A stretch of 10,531 nt of DNA from CAZALT01 sp964485515 (GTDB lineage Bacteria > Actinomycetota > Acidimicrobiia > Acidimicrobiales > Acidimicrobilacustridaceae). This document shows, piece after piece, positions 1 through 5,411 of this stretch (positions within the stretch are counted from its first letter, which is position 1; each line of letters opens with the position of its first letter). The notes under the pieces are model-generated. The model made no database searches and was not told where the DNA came from. It worked only from the letters and a program-made list of their open reading frames with translations. The translations under genes were made by a program, and so were the position numbers. The DNA is taken from NCBI GenBank assembly GCA_964485515.1, contig CAZALT010000124.1, forward strand, positions 1-10,531, written 5' to 3'.

Positions 1-23
1 GCCAGGATCAAACTCTCCGTCAA
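1..23 (-). rRNA. rrs: 16S ribosomal RNA, 5' end only (partial)
   Basis: The complement of the first 16 bases reads AGAGTTTGATCCTGGC, the near-universal start of bacterial 16S rRNA and the site of the standard 27F primer. The gene therefore runs leftwards out of the window and only its first bases are present. The mature 5' end is placed near position 23 by counting from the E. coli numbering of GAGTTTGATC (G9); the true end may differ by a few bases. The sequence just upstream, TTTTGACG, also resembles actinobacterial pre-16S sequence. Confidence 0.95.
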
Positions 24-33
24 AAGATCCTCC

Positions 34-47
34 TCGGCCGAAGCCGA
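34..47 (-). other. UUCG tetraloop hairpin just before 16S
   Basis: On the minus strand TCGGC-TTCG-GCCGA forms a 5-bp stem closed by a C(UUCG)G tetraloop, an exceptionally stable RNA loop. It sits about 10 bases before the start of mature 16S and may guide folding or trimming of the precursor. Confidence 0.5.
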
Positions 48-68
48 TTCGATCAATCCTTTTAGAAG

Positions 69-87
69 AGCCAACTTCGGAGTGGCT
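69..87 (-). other. Stem-loop in rRNA leader near 16S
   Basis: AGCCA and TGGCT form a 5-bp stem that continues with two more pairs past a one-base bulge, closing a 4-base loop. It lies about 45 bases before 16S and is a plausible pre-16S folding or processing element. Confidence 0.35.
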
Positions 88-192
88 ACCCCTAGGTTGA
101 CTTACTGGCACGTCTTGTTACAGACGCTCATTGCTTTGGTCTCATAAAGAGACGCTCATACTTGTGAAGACAGTCGCACGTTCGTCAGTTAG

Positions 193-214
193 CTCACACG
201 ACCGAGGTCGTGAG
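193..214 (-). other. Bulged stem-loop in rRNA leader
   Basis: CTCA plus CGACC on one side pairs with GGTCG plus TGAG on the other, with a two-base bulge and a tight loop. It is the strongest single hairpin in the leader. It is probably a structural element of pre-16S RNA; no T-run follows. Confidence 0.45.
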
Positions 215-269
215 CCGAGCCACCGAGTTCCGGGCGATTGCCCGCACTGGCTTTTTCGTCCTCTATTCC

Positions 270-282
270 GTTTTCAAGGAGC
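270..282 (-). promoter_or_regulatory. boxA antitermination element (predicted)
   Basis: The minus strand reads GCTCCTTGAAAAC, which closely resembles the bacterial rRNA boxA consensus (GCTCTTTGAAAAC type) that recruits the NusB-NusE(S10) complex and lets RNA polymerase ignore Rho over the long untranslated rRNA. The following bases, GGAATAGAGGACG, are also typical of actinobacterial rRNA leaders. Its position downstream of both promoters fits. Confidence 0.65.
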
Positions 283-331
283 GCTGCGTCGAGAGGGCGC
301 TATGGCCAGAGCTCGACTGACTCTCATGGCA

Positions 332-347
332 CACCTCCGTGGAGGTG
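332..347 (-). promoter_or_regulatory. boxB-like hairpin of the rRNA leader
   Basis: On the minus strand CACCTC and GAGGTG form a perfect 6-bp stem closed by a 4-base loop, about 50 bases before the boxA-like element. In rRNA operons a small hairpin (boxB) commonly precedes boxA in the antitermination signal. The identity is inferred from shape and position. Confidence 0.5.
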
Positions 348-366
348 GCTGTGTTGCTCGCTCGGA

Positions 367-385
367 TCAGGTTTCCCTTTCCTGA
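367..385 (-). other. Stem-loop in early rRNA leader
   Basis: TCAGG and CCTGA form a 5-bp stem around a 9-base loop. It lies just downstream of the proposed P2 start. No T-run follows on the minus strand, so it is not an obvious terminator. Its role is unknown. Confidence 0.3.
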
Positions 386-395
386 GCGGCAGGCC

Positions 396-425
396 AACTT
401 ACCGACCTGCATCCCCGCCAGTCAA
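396..425 (-). promoter_or_regulatory. rRNA operon promoter P2 (predicted)
   Basis: On the minus strand TTGACT (425-420) and TAAGTT (401-396) are separated by 18 bases. The -35 hexamer matches TTGACA at 5 of 6 positions; the -10 is weaker. The start would be near 389. A second promoter inside the leader would give the tandem arrangement often seen for actinobacterial rRNA operons. Support is weaker than for P1 because of the -10. Confidence 0.5.
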
Positions 426-489
426 ATCGGCTCCGGAACTTTCTGGAGCTGATCAAGCGACGCTCAGGGCGTCGTGGCCGGGGAGGAGC

Positions 490-518
490 AATATAGCCAG
501 CCTTGCCGGAAGTGCCAA
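490..518 (-). promoter_or_regulatory. rRNA operon promoter P1 (predicted)
   Basis: On the minus strand TTGGCA (518-513) and TATATT (495-490) are separated by exactly 17 bases. Each matches the housekeeping sigma-factor consensus at 5 of 6 positions. A run of five A (536-532) lies just upstream of the -35 element, where an UP element would be. Transcription would start near 483. The bases between -10 and the start are GC-rich, as is common for growth-rate-controlled rRNA promoters. It lies entirely between the tyrS stop and 16S, about 460 bases before 16S. Confidence 0.7.
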
Positions 519-542
519 CTCGAGAGCGAGGTTTTTCGGAGA

Positions 543-1883
543 TCAGTCCCCCACGACGACGAGGTGGCGTGACTTCTTGCCCCGGCGCAGGAGGATGAAC
601 CGGCCATGGAGCAGGTCTTCTGCGTTCACCGCCCGGTCGTCTGACTGCTGCTCGTCGTTCACGTAGATCCCCCGCTGTTCGAGCTGGCGACGAGCCTCGC
701 CCTTGGATCTCACCAGCGCCGTGGCCACCAGGAGGTCGACGACTGTGGACCCGTCGAGGTCCCCACGGGCGATGGTGGTGGTCGGGATCTCCTCGGCGAG
801 CTGCTCGAGGTCGGCGACATCTCGGTCGGTTGCCGACTTGGTGAAGTCGCTCGACGCCCGGATGGCAGCCTGTGCCTCGTCGTGTCCGTGGACGAGGGTC
901 GTCACCGCCTCGGCGAGCGCCCGCTGGGCGCTGCGTCGCTCGGGTGCCCGTTCGTGCTCGGCCACGATGTCCGAGACGGAGTCCAGGGGCAGCAGCGTCA
1001 TCTGCAGCAAGAACCGCTCCACGTCGCGGTCGTCGGTGTTCATCCAGTACTGGAAGAACTCGTACGGCGACGTGCGCTCGGCACTCAGCCACACGGCTCC
1101 CGCCGCGGTCTTGCCGAACTTGGCGCCATCGCTGCGCGTCACGAGGGGCACGGTGAGGCCGTGGGCCCTGCCCCCCGAGGTCCGCCGGATCATGTCGATC
1201 CCGGCGGTGATGTTGCCCCACTGATCAGAACCACCTGCCTGCAGCTCGCAGTCCATCTCGTCGTGCAGCCAGCGGAAGTCGTTGGCCTGCAGCAACATGT
1301 AGCTGAACTCGGTGAACGAGATGCCGTTCTCGCTCGCCACCCTTGCCCGCACCGACTCCTTGGCCAGCATGGTGTTGACCGTGACGAGCTTGCCGATGTC
1401 GCGGAGGAAGTCGAGCACCCCGATCGGCTCGGTCCAGAGGCGGTTGTCGACCAGCGTGGCCTGCCCGGGGGCGTCGCCGAAGTCGATCAGGCGGCTCAGC
1501 TGGTCTTCGATGGCGGCCACGTTGGCGTCGAGCGCTTCACGGTCGAGGAGGTTGCGCTCGTCGGAGCGCCCCGACGGATCGCCGATCATGCCGGTGGCTC
1601 CCCCGGCCAGAGCGATCGGTCGATGACCGTGCTCCTGGAAGCGACGAAGGAGCAGGAGCGGGACGAGATGGCCGATGTGCAGGCTGTCGGCGGTGGGGTC
1701 GAAGCCGCAGTAGAGGGTGATGGGCCCTTCGCCCAGCCGCGCCCGGAGCGCCTCGCGGTCGGTCGAGTCCTGCACGAGTCCCCGCGCTTCGAGGTCGTCC
1801 AGCACCGCGGCGCCGTCCCAGGCGGATGCCTCGGGCGCAGCGATGTCGGGAGAAGAGGGAGGAATCGGGTTCGTCACCCGCAT
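543..1883 (-). CDS. tyrS: Tyrosyl-tRNA synthetase
   Basis: The product charges tRNA-Tyr with tyrosine in the cytoplasm (class I aminoacyl-tRNA synthetase, normally a homodimer). From the ATG at 1883 it has 446 residues, close to the usual 420-430. Visible landmarks are YCGFDPT before the intact HIGH motif (about residues 69-72), the tyrosine-pocket signature GSDQWGNIT (about 218-226), and KFGKT (about 255-259), the TyrRS form of the KMSKS loop. A C-terminal S4-type RNA-binding domain ends the protein (VRSKGEARRQLEQRGIYVN). The start is uncertain: a GTG at 1910 would add 9 residues. Neither start has a clear ribosome binding site, and recognisable homology begins only near AVLDDL, about 26 residues in. 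No clear terminator follows, and the rRNA promoters begin within 25 bases of the stop. Confidence 0.97.
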   Translation of the reverse strand: MRVTNPIPPSSPDIAAPEASAWDGAAVLDDLEARGLVQDSTDREALRARLGEGPITLYCGFDPTADSLHIGHLVPLLLLRRFQEHGHRPIALAGGATGMIGDPSGRSDERNLLDREALDANVAAIEDQLSRLIDFGDAPGQATLVDNRLWTEPIGVLDFLRDIGKLVTVNTMLAKESVRARVASENGISFTEFSYMLLQANDFRWLHDEMDCELQAGGSDQWGNITAGIDMIRRTSGGRAHGLTVPLVTRSDGAKFGKTAAGAVWLSAERTSPYEFFQYWMNTDDRDVERFLLQMTLLPLDSVSDIVAEHERAPERRSAQRALAEAVTTLVHGHDEAQAAIRASSDFTKSATDRDVADLEQLAEEIPTTTIARGDLDGSTVVDLLVATALVRSKGEARRQLEQRGIYVNDEQQSDDRAVNAEDLLHGRFILLRRGKKSRHLVVVGD

Positions 1884-1919
1884 TTGGTACCACGCGCCCC
1901 ACGACGGCACAGTGAGTCG

Positions 1920-2519
1920 GTGGACGACACCGGTTCTTCGTCGGACGACAAGCGCACCGTCGCCAGCCCTCCCCTCGGCGGAGACGCCTCGACGCCCGGC
2001 GCATCGACGGACACGTCACCCCGCAGGCGGAAGGCCGTTCGAGCCCTGCTCGCCTGCGTCGTGGCCTTCCTCGTCGCCGTGTGGGCTTGGGCGTTCTACG
2101 CCGGCAGCCGCCCGCTGCCTGATCAGCTCGACGACCAGGAGATCTCGGCGCAGGCCGAGCAGATCTGCTCGGTGACCAACGCTCGACTCAAGGGCCTCCC
2201 CCAGGCCTACGAAGCGGAGTCCGCGTCGGCCCGGGCCGACGTCATCGAGCAGAGCGACGTCGAGCTCGCCGCGATGGTCGGCCAGCTCGACGCGCTCGAG
2301 CCCACGACGCCGCGAGATGTCGCCATGTGGAACACCTGGGTCGGCGACTGGCGCACCTACCTCGGCGACCGCGCCGGCTACGTCGAGCGCCTTCGCGCCG
2401 ACGAGATGGCCCGCTTCTACGTCACCGAGAAGGACAAGGACCAGATCACCGAGCCGGTCGACCGGTTCTCCCGGTCGAACCGCATGCTCTCGTGCGCCAC
2501 GCCGCAAGACCTCGGCTGA
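1920..2519 (+). CDS. Membrane-anchored protein of unknown function
   Basis: I do not recognise this family. From a GTG start it has 199 residues. The first 35 or so are polar and Ser/Thr/Asp-rich. The basic stretch RRRK is followed by one hydrophobic segment (AVRALLACVVAFLVAVWAWA, about residues 39-58), so the protein is probably a single-pass membrane protein with its C-terminal domain of about 135 residues outside the cell. That domain is acidic and probably helical. It has one cysteine near each end (QICSVTNARL and RMLSCATPQDL), which could form a disulfide. The open frame extends far upstream opposite tyrS, but that part is a shadow. The GTG at 1920 is the only plausible start before the membrane segment, and no strong ribosome binding site precedes it. 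The start lies 36 bases from the tyrS ATG on the other strand, and the gene converges on the NUDIX gene. Confidence 0.75.
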   Translation: MDDTGSSSDDKRTVASPPLGGDASTPGASTDTSPRRRKAVRALLACVVAFLVAVWAWAFYAGSRPLPDQLDDQEISAQAEQICSVTNARLKGLPQAYEAESASARADVIEQSDVELAAMVGQLDALEPTTPRDVAMWNTWVGDWRTYLGDRAGYVERLRADEMARFYVTEKDKDQITEPVDRFSRSNRMLSCATPQDLG

Positions 2520-2545
2520 CCACCCGTCGCCCAACGTAGGTCACC

Positions 2546-2563
2546 GGCCCCCGACGAGGGGCC
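2546..2563. terminator. GC-rich hairpin between convergent genes (possible terminator)
   Basis: GGCCCC and GGGGCC form a perfect 6-bp stem around a 6-base loop, located 26 bases after the stop of the plus-strand gene and in the 132-bp gap before the NUDIX stop. It reads the same on both strands and could serve both genes. There is no T-run on either side, so it would be an atypical terminator. Confidence 0.4.
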
Positions 2564-2651
2564 CCGCCACGCACGAACGGCGCACGGGGACCGCGCCCAC
2601 CTCCGAGCGACGCCCAGCTCCGATCCGGGGGTGGCTCCACGCATGTTGCGC

Positions 2652-3305
2652 TCAGCGCTCGGCGATCTGAAGGCCGCGGGTGGCGAGACGGACCAGTCCG
2701 TCATCGGGATCGAGCGTGCGCAGCTCGTCGAGCGTGACCCAGCGGAGCGCCTCGGACTCGTGGTTGCCCTGCACGATGGCACCGACCGGCGCCCGGAGCA
2801 GGTAGCGGACGTCGAGGTGGCGGTGTGGTGGGGCGTTGACGGGTCGCAGCATGTGGATGTCCAGGTCGATCGCCGAGCCGACCACCACGAGGCCGTCGAT
2901 GCCGGTCTCCTCCTCGGCCTCGCGCAACGCCACCGCCGACAGGTCTGCCTGGCCATCGGCGTGGCCGCCGGGCTGGAACCACCGCTGCGCCTTGGTGTGG
3001 AAGAGCACGAGCACGTGCTCGGCCGCGGCATCGACGATCAGCGCCGAGCCGGTGAAGTGCCCCGGCTCGCACGTCCGCAGCAGCGAGTCGACTTCGGCAC
3101 GAGCGAGGGCGAGCATCTCGGAGCGCACGGCCTCCTGCTCCGGGCCGTCGAGGTTCGCACCCTCGAGCGAGGCGATGAGCGCGGGATCGGGCTCGAACCA
3201 GCGCGTGACCGGCGGGTCGGGCGGGTCGGGCGGGTCGGGCGGGTCGGGCGGGTCGGGCGGGTCGGGCGGGTCGGGAACCGGGTGCAACTCAGGGGCGCGA
3301 GACAT
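2652..3305 (-). CDS. NUDIX hydrolase with Asp-Pro-Pro repeat linker
   Basis: This is a NUDIX-fold enzyme that would cleave nucleoside diphosphates linked to another group, with a divalent metal; the substrate cannot be told from sequence. From the ATG at 3305 it has 217 residues. A seven-fold DPP repeat (about residues 12-32) is followed by a helical stretch and the NUDIX domain. The NUDIX box (about 114-136) keeps GGH and REAEEETGI, so the catalytic REXXEE core is intact. Ala stands where the strict motif has its first Glu, a position often altered in GGH-type members. The start overlaps the last 17 bases of mpg in another frame, suggesting translational coupling. In-frame starts at 3323 and 3359 would lengthen the protein but overlap mpg more. 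No clear ribosome binding site distinguishes them. Confidence 0.85.
   Translation of the reverse strand: MSRAPELHPVPDPPDPPDPPDPPDPPDPPDPPVTRWFEPDPALIASLEGANLDGPEQEAVRSEMLALARAEVDSLLRTCEPGHFTGSALIVDAAAEHVLVLFHTKAQRWFQPGGHADGQADLSAVALREAEEETGIDGLVVVGSAIDLDIHMLRPVNAPPHRHLDVRYLLRAPVGAIVQGNHESEALRWVTLDELRTLDPDDGLVRLATRGLQIAER
3211..3273 (-). repeat. Seven tandem copies of a 9-bp repeat inside the NUDIX gene
   Basis: The unit GGCGGGTCG (plus strand) is repeated seven times without a single mismatch. Read on the coding strand it gives Asp-Pro-Pro repeats. Because the unit is 9 bases, gain or loss of copies changes linker length without shifting the frame. Perfect identity of all copies, including third codon positions, points to recent expansion or ongoing slippage. 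Confidence 0.95.
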
Positions 3306-3993
3306 GGGGATCGTCGGCAACATACCAACGCCACCGGTGCTCGGTTCCGTGCGACACACCGACCCGGGGAGTCGCCACCGGGTCCGCGGGCGGTGGGGTG
3401 CCGTCGTCGAGCACCACGACGCCAGGACCGGGCGATCCCCCGGCGGGTGCCAGATCCGTGCCGTCGTCGTTTCCCGTGATGCCCAGCGCCTGACACAGCT
3501 TGGCCGGTCCGCTGCACAGGTCGCGCTCGCGGTGCGCCTTGGGTCGACGACGGAACATCTCGTCGATGCCCACGAGCGGGGACCCGGCCCGCATCAGCAC
3601 ACCGGTCCCCTCCCCCACGTCGCCGCACACCGTGTTCGCACACCAGTGCATGCCGTAGGTGAAGTACACGTACAGGTGGCCGGGCGGACCGAACATGGAG
3701 CGATTGCGCCGCGTCTCGCCCCGAAACGAGTGCGCGGCGGGATCGTCCGACCCGAGGTACGCCTCGGTCTCGACGATGCGCACCGCCGTCACGACACCGT
3801 CGTCTGAGCGCCGGAGCAGGATCTTGTGGAGGAGCTCGGGAGCGACGATCCGGGCGTCGCGGGCGAAGAAGGAACGCTCGACGATGGGGCGCTCAAGGAG
3901 ATCCGCCACTCGAGCGGCGCCCAGGCCCGTGTCACCCAGGTCGGTGAGGCCGGACCGCTCGCGGTGCTCGTCGCCTGGTGATCGATCCGACAT
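3289..3993 (-). CDS. mpg: 3-methyladenine DNA glycosylase (AAG/MPG family)
   Basis: The product removes alkylated or deaminated purines from DNA by cutting the base-sugar bond, the first step of base excision repair. It has 234 residues, slightly longer than usual because of a polar N-terminus of about 30 residues. The family signature RIVETEAYLG (about 72-81) carries the active-site Glu. By comparison with human AAG this should be E77, with Y79 and H88 (AAHS) as base-stacking or contact residues. GPPGHLYVYFTYGMHWC (about 102-118) and LCSGPAKLCQALGI (about 159-172) are also family hallmarks. The ATG is set by a strong ribosome binding site (GGGAGG, 6 bases upstream). It follows argH by 33 bases, so it is probably expressed with the arginine genes, and it overlaps the NUDIX gene. 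mpg between argH and tyrS is a familiar actinobacterial order. Confidence 0.95.
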   Translation of the reverse strand: MSDRSPGDEHRERSGLTDLGDTGLGAARVADLLERPIVERSFFARDARIVAPELLHKILLRRSDDGVVTAVRIVETEAYLGSDDPAAHSFRGETRRNRSMFGPPGHLYVYFTYGMHWCANTVCGDVGEGTGVLMRAGSPLVGIDEMFRRRPKAHRERDLCSGPAKLCQALGITGNDDGTDLAPAGGSPGPGVVVLDDGTPPPADPVATPRVGVSHGTEHRWRWYVADDPHVSRP

Positions 3994-3998
3994 GCGTG

Positions 3999-4004
3999 CC
4001 TCCC
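3999..4004 (-). promoter_or_regulatory. Ribosome binding site of mpg
   Basis: The minus strand reads GGGAGG with five bases before the ATG at 3993. This fixes the mpg start and lies inside the short argH-mpg gap. Confidence 0.8.
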
Positions 4005-4026
4005 GGGTTGGCCTCCGAGTCAGGTC

Positions 4027-5409
4027 TCAGAGACCGAGGCGGGTCCGTTCGGCGGCGAGGAGCGTTCCGAAGCGCTCGAACTGGGCGCCCATCGGCACCG
4101 GTCCGGCGCCGCCGGGCGTGGTGCGTCGCAGGACGGACGCGCCCTGCTCCAACAGCCGAAGCGCATCGCTGCCGAAGTCGCCGTGGTCCTCGAGCAGATC
4201 GGCGAGCGACGTGCCCTCCTCGATCGACTCCCGCACGAGCGCACCGACGACGGCATGGGCTTGACGGAAGGGGATGCCGTTGGCGACGAGGTACTCGGCG
4301 AGGTCGGTCGCCACGAGCGCCTGGCCATCGGCCGCCGCCTGCATGGCGTCGGTGCGAAACGTCGACGACGCCATCAGTCCGCTCATCGCCGCGAGGGCAA
4401 GGCGGACCTGATCGAGGGCGTCGAACAGCGGTTCCTTGTCCTCTTGGAGGTCGCGGTTGTACGCCAGAGGGAGCGCCTTGAGCGTGGCGAGCAGCCCGGT
4501 GAGGTTGCCGATGAGCCGACCAGACTTCCCGCGGGCCAGCTCGGCGATGTCGGGGTTCTTCTTCTGCGGGAGCATCGAGCTGCCCGTGCTGTACTCGTCG
4601 GCGAGGCCGAGGAACCCGAACTCCTCGGTCGACCACAAGATGACCTCTTCGCCGATGCGCGACAGGTGGATGCCGAGCAGGGCGAGGTCGAACAGCGCCT
4701 CGGCGACGAAGTCGCGGTCGCTGACCGCGTCGAGCGAGTTGGCGAACACGTCGGCGAAGCCGAGATCCTCGGCGACCGAGGCGGGATCGAGAGCCAGCGA
4801 CGAGCCGGCCAGCGCACCGGCGCCCAGGGGTGAGACGTCGAGGCGATCGCGGGTGTCGAGCAATCGGTCGATGTCGCGACCGAGCGCCCAGGCATGGGCC
4901 AGCAGGTGGTGGGCCAGCAGCACCGGCTGGGCGCGCTGGAGGTGGGTGTAGCCGGGCAGATAGGCGTCGCCGGCCTCGACGGCCCGGTCGTGCAGCACCT
5001 CTTGGAAGGCGAACACGCGGCGGGCGACCTCGAGCAGTTCGCGCTTGGCGAACAGCCGGAGGTCGGTGGCCACCTGGTCGTTGCGGCTCCGGCCGGTGTG
5101 GAGCTTGGCACCTGCGTCGCCGGCGAGGTCGGTCACGCGCCGTTCGACGGCGGTGTGGATGTCCTCGTCGGACGGCTCGAACACGAACGATCCGCCGGCC
5201 AGCTCCTGCTCGACCACGTCGAGCGCGTCGAGCACCGATTGCACCTCGGCGTCGTCGAGCACTCCGGCGCGGCCCAGGCCGCGCACGTGCGCGCGCGAGC
5301 CGGTGATGTCGTCACCGGCGAGGCGCTGGTCGTAGGGCAGGCTCACGGTGTAGGCCATGAGCTCGTCGGCGGGTCCGCCTTCGAAGCGACCGTGCCAGAG
5401 CGTGGACAT
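4027..5409 (-). CDS. argH: Argininosuccinate lyase
   Basis: The enzyme splits argininosuccinate into arginine and fumarate, the last step of arginine synthesis; it works as a cytoplasmic homotetramer of the fumarase/aspartase superfamily. It has 460 residues, the normal length. Visible landmarks are HTGRSRNDQ (104-112), GYTHLQRAQP (153-162) with the active-site Thr-His, and the superfamily loop GSSMLPQKKNPD (276-287) carrying the catalytic Ser. The N-terminus (LWHGRFEGGP) is typical. The ATG is supported by GAGGAG five bases upstream, placed within the end of argG, and only two bases separate the argG stop from this start. The open frame continues far upstream opposite argG codons, but that extension is a shadow. 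Confidence 0.98.
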   Translation of the reverse strand: MSTLWHGRFEGGPADELMAYTVSLPYDQRLAGDDITGSRAHVRGLGRAGVLDDAEVQSVLDALDVVEQELAGGSFVFEPSDEDIHTAVERRVTDLAGDAGAKLHTGRSRNDQVATDLRLFAKRELLEVARRVFAFQEVLHDRAVEAGDAYLPGYTHLQRAQPVLLAHHLLAHAWALGRDIDRLLDTRDRLDVSPLGAGALAGSSLALDPASVAEDLGFADVFANSLDAVSDRDFVAEALFDLALLGIHLSRIGEEVILWSTEEFGFLGLADEYSTGSSMLPQKKNPDIAELARGKSGRLIGNLTGLLATLKALPLAYNRDLQEDKEPLFDALDQVRLALAAMSGLMASSTFRTDAMQAAADGQALVATDLAEYLVANGIPFRQAHAVVGALVRESIEEGTSLADLLEDHGDFGSDALRLLEQGASVLRRTTPGGAGPVPMGAQFERFGTLLAAERTRLGL

Positions 5410-5411
5410 GC

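Larger units (their letters stand above)
24..483 (-). other. Leader of the rRNA operon (pre-16S transcribed spacer)
   Basis: This stretch between the proposed upstream start point and 16S contains no credible gene. Short open frames here lack coding features. On the minus strand it holds, in order, a second promoter-like element, a boxB-like hairpin, a boxA-like sequence and several compact stem-loops, which is the normal content of an rRNA leader. A 10-bp direct repeat AGACGCTCAT (plus-strand reading) occurs at 122-131 and 150-159. The base composition is less GC-rich than in the neighbouring genes. The processing stem that pairs the leader with the 16S trailer cannot be seen because the trailer lies outside the window. 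Confidence 0.8.

Noticed and set aside
97..124. TTGACT followed by TACAGA on the plus strand, a possible antisense promoter in the rRNA leader
   Set aside because: The spacing is 16 bases and the -10 is poor (3 of 6). No gene lies downstream on that strand.
131..385. Short plus-strand open frames in the rRNA leader
   Set aside because: They cover the conserved leader elements on the opposite strand, have no ribosome binding sites, and translate to composition typical of non-coding sequence.
519..536. Terminator-like CTCG-AGAG-CGAG followed by a T-run on the plus strand
   Set aside because: The stem is only 4 bp and no plus-strand gene precedes it. On the minus strand the same bases are an A-run that fits an UP element before P1. 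It does not terminate tyrS.
882..1919. Plus-strand open frame upstream of the membrane protein gene
   Set aside because: It is opposite tyrS, which shows clear conserved motifs. The low-complexity translation is a shadow of GC-rich coding DNA. Only the part from 1920 is free of another gene and shows real protein features.
3211..3273. Gly-Ser repeat protein on the plus strand, or a CRISPR-like array
   Set aside because: The Gly-Gly-Ser reading is the shadow of the Asp-Pro-Pro repeat in the NUDIX gene. The 9-bp units have no spacers, so this is not CRISPR.
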